Part shown: one piece after another, positions 17,340 through 26,217 of the stretch
Position numbering within the stretch: position 1 is the first letter of the stretch
Layout of the letters: each line of letters opens with the position of its first letter
Assembly (NCBI RefSeq): GCF_002238045.1
Contig: NZ_NBYO01000001.1
Location: 248,001 to 312,000, forward strand
DNA length: 64,000 nt
DNA from: Notoacmeibacter marinus
Lineage (GTDB): Bacteria; Pseudomonadota; Alphaproteobacteria; Rhizobiales; Rhizobiaceae
Direction of reading: 5' to 3'
Program-made: the position numbers and the translations under genes
The notes under the pieces: model-generated
Told to the model about the DNA's origin: nothing
Databases searched by the model: none
The model's input: only the letters and a program-made list of their open reading frames with translations

Positions 17340-18359
17340 ATGAACATTGCCATTGCCGTACCTGTTCGCGATGAGGAACGCGGCCTTCCCCATCTTCTGA
17401 CCGCACTTGCCGCCCAAGAGGGTGTCGAGCAGGCGATGCTGAGCATCTATCTTTTGTTCGACGGCTGCACCGATCGGGGCGTGGAGATCGCCAAGGCGTT
17501 CTTCGAACGCCATCCGAACAGGGGTGGCTGGTCGGTGATCGAACGACAAACCGAGCCATCAGCGGGTCGGGCCCGGCGTGCGGCGGCCGATGCCGTCCTG
17601 CGGCACTGCGAGTTCAATCCGCCTGACATCCTTCTCACCAGCGATGCGGACACCGTTCCCGACCGCGACTGGATCGCCTCGGCCGCCTACGATCTTCGCC
17701 ATGTCGACGTCGTGGCCGGCTATACGGCCCGCGATACCGCCACATCTCTTCCCGCGCGCGACGCGCTGGAGGATTATCTGGAACGGCTGCACGCCCTGCG
17801 CCGGCGCATCGATCCCCTCGACTACGATCCGGCTCCATCCCACCCCTGGGTCGGCGGCGCGAATCTCGGCATTCGCCTATCGGCCTATCAGCAGCTGGGC
17901 GGCTTTCGCGAACTGGAGAGCGGCGAAGATCGCGATCTGGTCGACCGGGCACGTCATGACGGCCTGCGCGTCCGTCACTCCCGGCGGATGCGGGTGCGGA
18001 CCTCCTCACGCCTTGAAGGGCGCGCGAGAGGCGGCCTGGCCGATGCGCTTCGCCATATGGCCAGCGAAGTTGGCGAGCCACAGGTCGAACATCCCTTCGA
18101 TGCGGCCCGCCAATATGGCCGTCACGCCTTGGCAAGGCGCGCCTTCTTCGTCCGTGACGATACCGAGTTGGACTGGATCCGACTTGGATCGTCCATTGGA
18201 ACACCGGCAGAGGCTCTTCGAACAATCGCAGGCCGGGCCGCCAATGCCGAAGCCTTCGTGATGAAGGCCGTTCCGGTGCACCCCACATCCCGGTCCCTGC
18301 CCCTCAGCAAAGCCTCGAACATGCTCGACACGCTCACTCCGGAGCAATTTCATGAATAG
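17340..18359 (+). CDS. Family 2 glycosyltransferase
   Basis: The 339-residue protein is a GT-A fold enzyme. AIAVPVRDEERGLP begins the nucleotide-sugar domain, SDADTVPDRDW holds the metal-binding DxD, and GGANLGI plus GEDRDLVDR form the acceptor and catalytic base regions. No membrane segment is seen, so it is probably cytoplasmic. It is the first gene of a four-gene operon with an acyl-CoA dehydrogenase-like protein, a PIG-L deacetylase and a methyltransferase, suggesting a small glycoconjugate. It overlaps the next gene by eight bases. Confidence 0.85.
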   Translation: MNIAIAVPVRDEERGLPHLLTALAAQEGVEQAMLSIYLLFDGCTDRGVEIAKAFFERHPNRGGWSVIERQTEPSAGRARRAAADAVLRHCEFNPPDILLTSDADTVPDRDWIASAAYDLRHVDVVAGYTARDTATSLPARDALEDYLERLHALRRRIDPLDYDPAPSHPWVGGANLGIRLSAYQQLGGFRELESGEDRDLVDRARHDGLRVRHSRRMRVRTSSRLEGRARGGLADALRHMASEVGEPQVEHPFDAARQYGRHALARRAFFVRDDTELDWIRLGSSIGTPAEALRTIAGRAANAEAFVMKAVPVHPTSRSLPLSKASNMLDTLTPEQFHE

Positions 18360-19380
18360 GGTCGTGCTATCCGAACCCACCCTGCCTTCGCGCAAGGACA
18401 TACCTTCGAACAGCCGGTTCGTCTTGCGCTCCATCGCTGTTCTGGACCGAAATCGACCTCATGGCGACCCGCAGGACGAAGCCGCGATGGACGCGCTGTT
18501 GCATCGGCTCTTCCGGGCCGGTCGCCACGATATTGCACTTGGACGTCTGTTCGAAGGCCATGTCGATGCCTTGCAGATCCTTTCACGCTACGGCAGCGAG
18601 GAAGACCTGCAATCGCTAAGAGCCGGCGAAAACGAACATCCTGTTCTGGGTGTGTGGAATGCCGAAGGGCCGGACCACCGGCTGACATTCGACGGCGATC
18701 GCATCACGGGCGGGAAGTCATACGCATCCGGCGCGGGCATTCTCAGCCATGCCTTGGTTACGACCAGTGCCGGAACGCCTGCCGTGCAACTGCATCTCGT
18801 GGATCTGAAAGGCGCATCGCCAGAGACCGACGAAAGCTGGTGGAACGTTTCCGGCATGAAACAATCGGCGACCCATCGCGTATCCTGGCAGGGGGCGAAG
18901 GCCAGGCCGATCGGCAGCCCCGGCGACTATGAGCGCGAACCCTGGTTCAGTGGAGGTGCGCTCCGGTTCACGGCGGTGCAGGCTGGCGGCATCGCCGGAC
19001 TGACCGATGCGGTACGCAACCATCTCGTCACTCTGCATCGCCAGGACGATCCCGTTCAGCAAAGGCGGCTTGCCGAACTGTTCGGCCTGGCGTCCGCCGC
19101 AACTGCAACGGTTCGCCAGACCGGTCGGGAAATCGTCCGGGGCGATGACGAGGAGGGCGGTGCGAAAGTCGCCAATGCGCGCAATCTGATCTACCGGTTC
19201 GGCGAGGAGGCCATTGCCATCGCGCAACGCGCCTGTGGAACCGCCGCCTATTTCCGCGACAATCCGGTATGCCGTTTCGCGCAGGATCTCGGCATGTATA
19301 TCCGCCAACCCGGCCCCGATGCGCAGTGCGCCAAAGTCGGAAAAGCCGTCGCCAACGAAGCGCTCGATCCTTGGCAATGA
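18352..19380 (+). CDS. Acyl-CoA dehydrogenase-like flavoprotein
   Basis: This 342-residue protein follows the acyl-CoA dehydrogenase layout: a helical N-terminus, a central beta domain around GVWNAEGPDHRLTFDGDRITGGKSYASGAG, and a C-terminal helical bundle with RACGTAAYFRDNPVCRFAQD. It is shorter than typical members (about 380). I cannot place a catalytic glutamate with confidence. Its gene overlaps those on both sides, so it acts in the same unknown pathway as the glycosyltransferase and deacetylase; its substrate may not be a CoA ester. Confidence 0.75.
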   Translation: MNRVVLSEPTLPSRKDIPSNSRFVLRSIAVLDRNRPHGDPQDEAAMDALLHRLFRAGRHDIALGRLFEGHVDALQILSRYGSEEDLQSLRAGENEHPVLGVWNAEGPDHRLTFDGDRITGGKSYASGAGILSHALVTTSAGTPAVQLHLVDLKGASPETDESWWNVSGMKQSATHRVSWQGAKARPIGSPGDYEREPWFSGGALRFTAVQAGGIAGLTDAVRNHLVTLHRQDDPVQQRRLAELFGLASAATATVRQTGREIVRGDDEEGGAKVANARNLIYRFGEEAIAIAQRACGTAAYFRDNPVCRFAQDLGMYIRQPGPDAQCAKVGKAVANEALDPWQ

Positions 19381-20030
19381 AAGGGATCGATCTGAATGGG
19401 GTGCGTCATGCGGTGATCGTCGCGCCCCATTCCGATGACGAAACGATCGCCGCCTTCCATCTGATCTGCGCGTTGCGGCGGCGGGGCGCTCGCGTCGACA
19501 TCGTCGTCGTCACGGACGGGTCGGCTTCCCATCGCAACAGTGCAAGCTGGCCGAAGCCGCGCCTGGTGGCCGAGCGCCGCCGCGAGACGATGCGGGCTAT
19601 GGCCATGGCCGGGGTGCCGCGTGACCGGATCGAATTTCTGGGCCTGCCCGATGGCGGGCTGCGCAGCCTCGACCGCAGGCAAATTGAAACCGCCCTCGTC
19701 GGACTGCGCCAGCGACCGGAGCCGGATCTTCTCATCGTGCCGAGCGTTTTCGATGATCATCCCGACCATCGTGTCGTTGCCCGACTGTGCGAAAGGGCCT
19801 GGCCGAAGTGCGTGAAGCGGCTACATTATATCGTCTGGCCGGACCGGCAAAATGAAGCGCGCCCATCCTACTGCGATCTTGCCATAGCCGGCTGCCCGTT
19901 ACGCAAGCGCCTTGTCATGCGCCGTTATCGCACACAGACCGGAATCATCACCGACGATCCCGCCGGTTTCTCACTGATGCCGCCAATGCTGACGCGAATG
20001 TGCAGAAGCCATGAGCACTTCGCCTCATGA
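19377..20030 (+). CDS. PIG-L family deacetylase
   Basis: The 217-residue protein is a zinc-dependent N-deacetylase of the GlcNAc-PI/LmbE family. APHSDDETI supplies the zinc-binding and base residues, and DDHPDHRVV the third ligand region. Family members de-N-acetylate amino sugars in glycolipids and low-molecular-weight thiols. The ATG at 19377 overlaps the previous stop by four bases, and its own stop overlaps the methyltransferase start likewise. Confidence 0.87.
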   Translation: MKGIDLNGVRHAVIVAPHSDDETIAAFHLICALRRRGARVDIVVVTDGSASHRNSASWPKPRLVAERRRETMRAMAMAGVPRDRIEFLGLPDGGLRSLDRRQIETALVGLRQRPEPDLLIVPSVFDDHPDHRVVARLCERAWPKCVKRLHYIVWPDRQNEARPSYCDLAIAGCPLRKRLVMRRYRTQTGIITDDPAGFSLMPPMLTRMCRSHEHFAS

Positions 20031-20614
20031 TCGTGGAGAAGGCGAGCCTGGAACATTTCGACACGCTGTTCGGACGGTCGCCGGACCCGTGGGGCACCCG
20101 CAGTAAACGGTCCGAAGGCTTCAAGCGGGGTCATATCGTTCGGATGCTCGGTCCGCATAGCCGGGGGCGGATTCTGGAACTGGCCTGCGGCAATGGCAGC
20201 AACAGCCAAGCCTTGGCGGCGCGCGGGCTTCGACTAACCGCTTGTGACGGTTCGCCCGCCGCCCTCGAACGCGCGAGCGAAAGCCTGACGGAGCTGGCAA
20301 ATGTCGATCTGTTTCATCTGGTTTTACCAGGGCGCTTTCCCACCGGGCCGTTCGACGCCATCATCATTGCCGAACTGCTCTATTATCTCGACGATCGCAC
20401 GCTCAATGCGGTGATGTCCGAAATCGATCGAAATTTGCGGCCCGGCGGCTCGCTGATCCTATGCCATCACCATCGTCAGTTCGGCGACGCGCTTCAGCAA
20501 CAGACCGGCCTCCATGAGCGGTTTCTGCGGCGGTCCGTCCACCGGTGGGTCGAGCGAAACACGCAACGGACCATGAACTGGTCGGCTGTGCGCCTGGACC
20601 GGCCGTTACGCTGA
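20027..20614 (+). CDS. SAM-dependent methyltransferase, NodS-like
   Basis: The 195-residue class I methyltransferase has ILELACGNGSNSQALA as its SAM-binding motif I, DGSPAALERA as motif II and PFDAIIIAELLYYLDD as motif IV. This form resembles NodS, which N-methylates deacetylated chito-oligosaccharides. Here the gene directly follows a deacetylase by a four-base overlap. A sequence of deacetylation then N-methylation of an amino sugar is a reasonable inference. Confidence 0.8.
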   Translation: MIVEKASLEHFDTLFGRSPDPWGTRSKRSEGFKRGHIVRMLGPHSRGRILELACGNGSNSQALAARGLRLTACDGSPAALERASESLTELANVDLFHLVLPGRFPTGPFDAIIIAELLYYLDDRTLNAVMSEIDRNLRPGGSLILCHHHRQFGDALQQQTGLHERFLRRSVHRWVERNTQRTMNWSAVRLDRPLR

Positions 20615-20707
20615 GCGAACACCATCGGACTTGAAGAGCAGCCGCCAATTCGCCGGTCGCGTTTCAGTAGCAACTCCGGAATGGACGCAAGAAACAAGAG
20701 AAGAACA

Positions 20708-20783
20708 ATGGTGCCCAGGGGTGGAATCGAACCACCGACACTGCGATTTTCAATCGCATGCTCTACCAACTGAGCTACCTGGG
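20708..20783 (-). tRNA. tRNA-Phe (GAA)
   Basis: On the minus strand the gene folds into a standard 76-base cloverleaf including an encoded CCA. The acceptor stem pairs GCCCAGG with CCTGGGC, the D arm is AGCTCAGTTGGTAGAGC, the anticodon loop is TTGAAAA (GAA) and the T loop is TTCGATT. Its place beside yacG is usual in Hyphomicrobiales. Confidence 0.97.
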
Positions 20784-20909
20784 CACTCCGGGAAACCGGC
20801 CCTTAAGGCCGACGCGGCTTGGTATTCCAACGTCCGGAAACGGGCGGGTTATAGCGACGCCTCCGGCACGTGGCAAGCGGTCGGATGCGGCTTTTTTCGT
20901 CCTTATGAA

Positions 20910-21113
20910 TCAATCGCCACGCTGGGCGGTTTCCTCCACGTTTTCTTCCTCTTCCGTCACCGGAATTGCGTAACTTCCGGTCAGCCAGCGCGATAGATCG
21001 ACATCCTTGCAACGATGCGAACAGAAGGGAAAATGTTCGCGTGCGCTCGGCTGCCCGCATTCCGGACAAGGGCGGGCTGGGCGCAGGGGTGTGACATTAT
21101 CGGCGGTGGCCAT
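20910..21113 (-). CDS. yacG: DNA gyrase inhibitor YacG
   Basis: This 67-residue zinc-ribbon protein has CPECGQ and [15 protein letters not shown], the four zinc-binding cysteines and the C-terminal tail that contacts GyrB. The start is taken as the ATG at 21113; the frame is open to 21152 without a better site. It lies downstream of maf on the same strand, as in related genomes. Confidence 0.9.
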   Translation of the reverse strand: MATADNVTPLRPARPCPECGQPSAREHFPFCSHRCKDVDLSRWLTGSYAIPVTEEEENVEETAQRGD

Positions 21114-21200
21114 ATGAGATCCGTCGTTTGGCTGACTTGGTAAATTGCGCAACCCGCATCATCTTGGCATTCACGCCGCGACGATCAAGTCCATACGCCG

Positions 21201-21833
21201 TCAAACGCGGCCCGGCTTGCCCAGCCAGCTCTGGTGAACGTGAAACCCCTCGCCGACCAGCAGCGAGACCGTTTCGTAGAGCGGCAGGCCGACGACATTG
21301 GAATAGCTGCCGACAAGCTTGATGACGAATGTGCCGGCAAGCCCCTGAATGGCATAGCCGCCTGCCTTGCCACGCCATTCACCGCTCGCCAGATAGGCCT
21401 CGATTTCCTCAGCGCCAAGTCGCTTGAAGCGTACGCGGCTTTCCACCATGCGCTGGCGGAACTGTCCTTTCGGCGTCACCAGGCAGATGCCGCTATGCAC
21501 CCGATGGCTGCGCCCCGACAGGAGCCGAAGCGCCGAAGAGGCTTCATCGACCATTTCCGTCTTCGGCAAAATTCGCTGACCGACCGAAACCACCGTATCG
21601 GCCGCAAGAATAAACGCCCGCTTCTGTTCGGGCTGCTCACGTTGCGCCTCGAAGGCTGCCTCGGCCTTCTGCACCGAGAGCCGCTTGGCAAGGGAACGCG
21701 GGTGTTCGGCGCGACGCGGCGTTTCGTCGATTTCCGTCGGCAGCAGGGAATCCGGTTCGATGCCGGCCTGCTGCAACAATTCGACACGCCGCGGCGAGCC
21801 CGATGCGAGGATCAGTTTCTGCAGCACGCTCAT
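21201..21833 (-). CDS. maf: Maf-family nucleoside triphosphate pyrophosphatase
   Basis: The 210-residue protein opens with [18 protein letters not shown], the phosphate-binding signature, and has AADTVVSVG with the metal-binding Asp. Maf proteins hydrolyse non-canonical or modified nucleotides such as m5UTP or dTTP to monophosphates. It lies 32 bases after infA and before yacG. The exact nucleotide preference is not decided by the visible sequence. Confidence 0.92.
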   Translation of the reverse strand: MSVLQKLILASGSPRRVELLQQAGIEPDSLLPTEIDETPRRAEHPRSLAKRLSVQKAEAAFEAQREQPEQKRAFILAADTVVSVGQRILPKTEMVDEASSALRLLSGRSHRVHSGICLVTPKGQFRQRMVESRVRFKRLGAEEIEAYLASGEWRGKAGGYAIQGLAGTFVIKLVGSYSNVVGLPLYETVSLLVGEGFHVHQSWLGKPGRV

Positions 21834-21865
21834 GCTGGTGTCGCCTTTCGCCGCCGCATGGCGAC

Positions 21866-22084
21866 TTATTTGAAGCGATAGGTGATGCGGCCCTTGGTCA
21901 GATCATAGGGCGTCATTTCGACTAGGACCTTATCACCCGTGAGCACGCGGATACGGTTCTTGCGCATTCGTCCAGCCGTGTGAGCAATGATTTCGTGATC
22001 GTTTTCGAGCTTGACCCGAAACATGGCGTTCGGGAGCAATTCCGTCACGACACCGGGAAATTCGAGGACTTCTTCTTTCGCCAT
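21866..22084 (-). CDS. infA: Translation initiation factor IF-1
   Basis: The 72-residue OB-fold protein is full length and matches bacterial IF-1 throughout: [20 protein letters not shown], then [14 protein letters not shown] and [16 protein letters not shown]. It binds the A site of the 30S subunit during initiation. In many relatives a small phosphatase gene sits just upstream; here only about 120 bases separate infA from the UPF0262 gene. Confidence 0.98.
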   Translation of the reverse strand: MAKEEVLEFPGVVTELLPNAMFRVKLENDHEIIAHTAGRMRKNRIRVLTGDKVLVEMTPYDLTKGRITYRFK

Positions 22085-22205
22085 TCTTCGCCTTTATCCA
22101 TTATGGCGCGACCGGAGCCGGTCATGCGCGCGCGGAACCTATAGGAAGAGCCGGCAGAAGGAAACAGCCCCTCGCCGGCAGTTCGTCTATCGCTGAACGA
22201 GGCTT

Positions 22206-22685
22206 TTAACCACGCCAGTGCAGAACGCAAACCAACGTGAACAAACGCCGCGCCGTATCGAAATCGATTTCTATCTTACCGGCCAACCGGTCCTGCAGGG
22301 TCTGGCTGCCTTCATTGTGAAGCCCGCGCCGCCCCATATCGATCGCCTCGATCTGTGCGGAAGACGCGGTGCGGATCGCCTCGTAATAGCTTTCGCATAT
22401 CATGAAATACTCTTTGACGATCCGACGAAACGGCGTAAGCGACAGAATATTCGTGACCACGGCATCGCCATTCTCGCGCGAAATCTCGAAAATCAGCTTG
22501 TTGTCGCGTACACCCAAGCGCAGCTTGTAGGGGCCGCCACCCTCGTCGCCAACCGGCTGGAAGCTGTTCTCCTCGATCAGATCAAAAATGGCGACCTCGC
22601 GCTCATGCTCCACATCGGGCGTGGAGCGACCGATCGATTCATCGAGCACCACATCGATCAGGCGGGCGTTCTGCCGTTCAGCCAT
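22206..22685 (-). CDS. UPF0262 family protein
   Basis: The 159-residue protein belongs to a family of unknown function restricted mainly to alphaproteobacteria and found between hisD and inf[23 protein letters not shown] near the start and [15 protein letters not shown] in the second half are family features. I choose the ATG at 22685 because GGAGG lies five bases upstream; it overlaps the end of hisD by eight bases. No catalytic motif is seen. Confidence 0.87.
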   Translation of the reverse strand: MAERQNARLIDVVLDESIGRSTPDVEHEREVAIFDLIEENSFQPVGDEGGGPYKLRLGVRDNKLIFEISRENGDAVVTNILSLTPFRRIVKEYFMICESYYEAIRTASSAQIEAIDMGRRGLHNEGSQTLQDRLAGKIEIDFDTARRLFTLVCVLHWRG

Positions 22686-23988
22686 CGCTGCCTCCGGCAT
22701 TCATGCGAATGGCGACCGAACGCGCATGGGCTCCCAAACCTTCCGCCTCGGCCAGCGCGATCGCCGCCGGGCCGAGCGCGCGGAGCTGCTCGGGGCCGCA
22801 TTTCAATATGCTGGTGCGCTTCATGTAATCCAGTACGCCCAGACCCGACGAGAACCGGGCCGAGCGTGCGGTCGGAAGAACGTGGTTCGAGCCGCCGACA
22901 TAATCGCCGATCACTTCGGGCGTATGCGCGCCGATAAAGATCGCGCCCGCATTGCGGACCTTGGCAGCGTAGTCGTCGGCACCCTCGAAGGCGAGTTCCA
23001 GATGTTCGGCGGCGACCCGGTTCACCAGCGGCAGGGCGGCATCGAAATTCTCGACCAGGATGACCGCGCCGAAATCGTCCCAGGAGGCCCGCGCGATGGC
23101 GGTGCGCGGCAACGTCACAAGCTGCCGCTCGACAGCCGCCATCACCGCTTCGCCGAACGCTTCGTCATCCGTCACCAGAATGGATTGCGCCGCCGCGTCA
23201 TGCTCGGCCTGAGCCAGAAGATCGGCCGCGATCCAATCGGGATTATTGTCGCCATCGGCCAGAACCAGCACTTCCGACGGCCCGGCGATCATGTCGATTC
23301 CGACCGTGCCGAAGACGCGCCGCTTGGCGGCTGCGACATAGGCGTTTCCGGGGCCGACGATCTTGGAAACCGGCGCAATCGTTTCGGTGCCATAGGCAAG
23401 CGCCGCCACGGCCTGCGCTCCGCCGACGCGGTAGATTTCGCTCACCCCGGCCAGCCGCGCCGCGACCAGCACCAGCGGATTGACGGCGGCATCGGGCGTC
23501 GGCACCACCATGGCAATGCGTTCGACGCCTGCCACAGCCGCCGGTACCGCATTCATCAGAACGGAGGAAGGGTAGGAGGCCGTGCCGCCCGGCACGTACA
23601 GCCCGACAGCCTCTATCGCCGTCCAACGACTGCCGAGTTCGACGCCCAGCGCATCGGTATAGCTGTCATCCTTCGGCCGTTGCCGCTCATGATGGGAGCG
23701 AATGCGGTCGCGCGCGAGGGTCAAGGCCTCGATGGTCGCAGGCGGCACCTCGTCGAACGCGGCGTCGATCTCGTCTTCGTTGAAGGCGAGGCCGGCGGTC
23801 GATGCGACTTCGAACCGGTCGAACCGGCGCGTATAGTCTATGAGCGCTTCGTCGCCGCCGGTCTTTATACCCGCAATGATGTCGGCCACCGTCCGATCGA
23901 CATCTTCCGAAGCTTCGCGCTTCATCCCCAGAAGGGCTGCGAAACGGTCCTCGAAATCGGATGCGGCGGTCGAAAGCGTGATGGCCAT
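22678..23988 (-). CDS. hisD: Histidinol dehydrogenase
   Basis: The 436-residue enzyme catalyses the last two steps of histidine synthesis, histidinol to histidine, with zinc and two NAD. Visible landmarks are [42 protein letters not shown], and AAEHLEL, with metal ligands and the catalytic His. Length is normal. It is unlinked from other his genes, in the usual rhizobial position between UPF0262 and DUF2948. Confidence 0.96.
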   Translation of the reverse strand: MAITLSTAASDFEDRFAALLGMKREASEDVDRTVADIIAGIKTGGDEALIDYTRRFDRFEVASTAGLAFNEDEIDAAFDEVPPATIEALTLARDRIRSHHERQRPKDDSYTDALGVELGSRWTAIEAVGLYVPGGTASYPSSVLMNAVPAAVAGVERIAMVVPTPDAAVNPLVLVAARLAGVSEIYRVGGAQAVAALAYGTETIAPVSKIVGPGNAYVAAAKRRVFGTVGIDMIAGPSEVLVLADGDNNPDWIAADLLAQAEHDAAAQSILVTDDEAFGEAVMAAVERQLVTLPRTAIARASWDDFGAVILVENFDAALPLVNRVAAEHLELAFEGADDYAAKVRNAGAIFIGAHTPEVIGDYVGGSNHVLPTARSARFSSGLGVLDYMKRTSILKCGPEQLRALGPAAIALAEAEGLGAHARSVAIRMNAGGSDG

Positions 23989-24050
23989 GACTGGCTTTGA
24001 TTTTCCCTACCCGGCCTGAACCGGCTGTCACTGAAGGCGAAGCGGCCGCC

Positions 24051-24503
24051 CTACAGTTTGTGAGCCGGCCGGTTCTCCGTCTGCCATGCCGCGCCCAGAT
24101 CGGCAAGGCGCAGTTCGATACACTCGACATCGAGCGCGATCGTGGCGTCGGCGGAGAAGACCAGTTCGACAGTGCCGCCGGGATCGTCTTCCGCTTCACT
24201 GGGCGTGAAACGGATGGCAAGGAGGTTCAGCACCGCCTCATCGGCTGCCTGGTCGATATTGCTGGAGCGAACGGCGGAGACCGCACCGATGGAGAGGGCT
24301 GCAAGACGCCGCTCACCCCGGCCGAAGAAGCGGCGCTTCTTCTCCCAGGCGTAGCGGCGGATCGGCAGAACGAATGTCCGGGTGCGCTTGTCGAAGGATG
24401 CCTCGACGGGCTTGGCGAGCGCATCCTGACAATGGGCGGAGACCACCACCAGGTCGTCCGTATCGAAGGCGGCGAGTTTCAGGGCTTCCATAAGACCTTC
24501 CAT
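24051..24503 (-). CDS. DUF2948 family protein
   Basis: The 150-residue protein belongs to a conserved alphaproteobacterial family of unknown function that is found between murA and hisD. It begins with LKLAAFDTDDLVVVSAHCQDAL and has a central basic stretch RRYAWEKKRRFFGRGERR, repeated in family members. No catalytic motif, signal peptide or membrane segment is visible. Its function is not known to me. Confidence 0.85.
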   Translation of the reverse strand: MEGLMEALKLAAFDTDDLVVVSAHCQDALAKPVEASFDKRTRTFVLPIRRYAWEKKRRFFGRGERRLAALSIGAVSAVRSSNIDQAADEAVLNLLAIRFTPSEAEDDPGGTVELVFSADATIALDVECIELRLADLGAAWQTENRPAHKL

Positions 24504-24581
24504 ATGCGCATCGGGCGCTCACGGTTCAACATTGTCCCCGATCTCGCCAAGTCCAGTCGTCTATCGACGATCCGGCCGGTC

Positions 24582-25871
24582 TCAGTCGGCCACACGCTCG
24601 ATCTCGGCGCCGCAGCCTGCGAGCTTTGCCTCCAGTCGCTCGAAGCCACGGTCCAAATGGTAGACGCGATTGACCTCGGTGGTACCCTCGGCTGCCAAAC
24701 CTGCGATAATAAGCGCCGATGACGCGCGCAGATCGGTCGCCATCACGGGCGCGCCACGAAGCACCGGCACACCCTCGACCACGGCGGACTGACCCGAGAG
24801 GCTGATATGGGCACCGAGCCGCGCCAGCTCCTGCACATGCATGAAGCGGTTTTCGAAGATCGTCTCGACGATGCGCGATGTTCCGGTCGAGCGCGTCATC
24901 AGCCCCATGAACTGCGCCTGCAGATCGGTCGGGAACCCGGGAAAGACTTCGGTCGTCACATCAACCGGATTGATCTCGGCGCCATTCTTGCGCACGCGAA
25001 TACCGCCCGCCTCCTCGATGACGTCCGCGCCGCTCTCGCGGATCTTTTCCAGCGCCGCCTGCAGAAGATCGGCCTTCGCGCCGGCCAGCAGCACATCGCC
25101 GCCCGTCATCGCGACGGCCATGGCGTAGGTCCCGGTCTCGATGCGATCCGCCACGACCGCATGGCGCGCGCCGGACAGCTGATCGACGCCCTCGATGATG
25201 ATGGTGGACGTTCCGTGGCCGGAAATCTTCGCGCCCATGGCAATCAGGCATTCGGCCAGATTGACGACCTCCGGTTCGCGCGCGGCGTTTTCCAGCTCGG
25301 TCGTGCCCTTGGTCAGCGTCGCCGCCATCATCAGCACATGGGTGGCCCCGACCGACACTTTCGGAAAGACATAGCGTCCGCCCTTCAGTCCACCCTCGGC
25401 TTTTGCGTTGACATAGCCGCCATCGACCTCGATCTCCGCGCCAAGATGGTGCAGCCCGTCTATGAACAAATCGACCGGGCGTGTGCCGATGGCGCAACCA
25501 CCCGGCAATGAGACACGCGCCCGGCCGGTGCGCGCCAGAAGCGGGCCGACGACCCAGAAGCTGGCCCGCATTTTTGAAACCAGCTCGTAAGGCGCGGTGG
25601 TGTCGACGATGTTGCGGGCGGTGAAGTGGATGTTGCGGGCGTAATTTTCATCCTGGCCGCGGCGCTTGCCGGTGACCGAATAGTCGACGCCATGATTGCC
25701 GAGAATGCGGATCAGTTGATCGACATCGTCGAGATAGGGCACATTTTCCAGCGTCAGCGTATCGTCGGTCAGCAGTGATGCGATCATCAGCGGCAGCGCC
25801 GCGTTCTTTGCGCCGGAAATCGGAATGGTGCCGATCAGCGGCTTGCCGCCCACTATGCGAATACGATCCAT
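24582..25871 (-). CDS. murA: UDP-N-acetylglucosamine 1-carboxyvinyltransferase
   Basis: This 429-residue enzyme transfers enolpyruvate to UDP-GlcNAc, the first committed step of peptidoglycan synthesis. Key segments are [12 protein letters not shown] at the start with the catalytic Lys, and [16 protein letters not shown] with the active-site Cys that fosfomycin attacks. [11 protein letters not shown] carries a conserved Asp. Length and ends match the family. Confidence 0.97.
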   Translation of the reverse strand: MDRIRIVGGKPLIGTIPISGAKNAALPLMIASLLTDDTLTLENVPYLDDVDQLIRILGNHGVDYSVTGKRRGQDENYARNIHFTARNIVDTTAPYELVSKMRASFWVVGPLLARTGRARVSLPGGCAIGTRPVDLFIDGLHHLGAEIEVDGGYVNAKAEGGLKGGRYVFPKVSVGATHVLMMAATLTKGTTELENAAREPEVVNLAECLIAMGAKISGHGTSTIIIEGVDQLSGARHAVVADRIETGTYAMAVAMTGGDVLLAGAKADLLQAALEKIRESGADVIEEAGGIRVRKNGAEINPVDVTTEVFPGFPTDLQAQFMGLMTRSTGTSRIVETIFENRFMHVQELARLGAHISLSGQSAVVEGVPVLRGAPVMATDLRASSALIIAGLAAEGTTEVNRVYHLDRGFERLEAKLAGCGAEIERVAD

Positions 25872-25988
25872 AAAAACCCCAAAATGATGCGATGCGTCCC
25901 TTGCAATCGACGGTAGCTGACGGCCCGCCCGCGCGGTTTGCGTCAGGTCAAGACAAGCGCGTTCCTCTAGACGATGTTTGGGAGACGT

Positions 25989-26195
25989 TCAAGAATCGCC
26001 CTTCGGACGTGGTGAAACGGTCCCCTCCTTCGCGGTAGCGTGGCCATCTTCGGCCGCCGGAAGGCCGCTTCGCCGGTCGGCCTTGCCGCCCCGCGAGGCG
26101 TGGGACTGGGCCTTGCGGCGCCGAATGTTTGCGCGAAGCTGTTCGGCCAGCCGTTCTTTTCTGTCCTTCTCCGACACGTCCGCGACCCTTTCCAT
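25989..26195 (-). CDS. Small conserved charged protein between murA and tRNA-Thr
   Basis: The 68-residue protein has the core RKERLAEQLRANIRRRKAQS, a highly charged helix also found in short proteins next to murA in relatives (from memory of the family). The tail is disordered and rich in Lys, Gly and Pro. I chose the ATG at 26195; TTG 26204 is in frame. No ribosome binding site is clear. Function unknown. Confidence 0.6.
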   Translation of the reverse strand: MERVADVSEKDRKERLAEQLRANIRRRKAQSHASRGGKADRRSGLPAAEDGHATAKEGTVSPRPKGDS

Positions 26196-26217
26196 ACCGG
26201 CCAATTCAGGCTGCCGG

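Noticed and set aside
22588-24000. 470-codon plus-strand frame opposite hisD
   Set aside because: This is a shadow of hisD; codon use and composition are those of an antisense frame.
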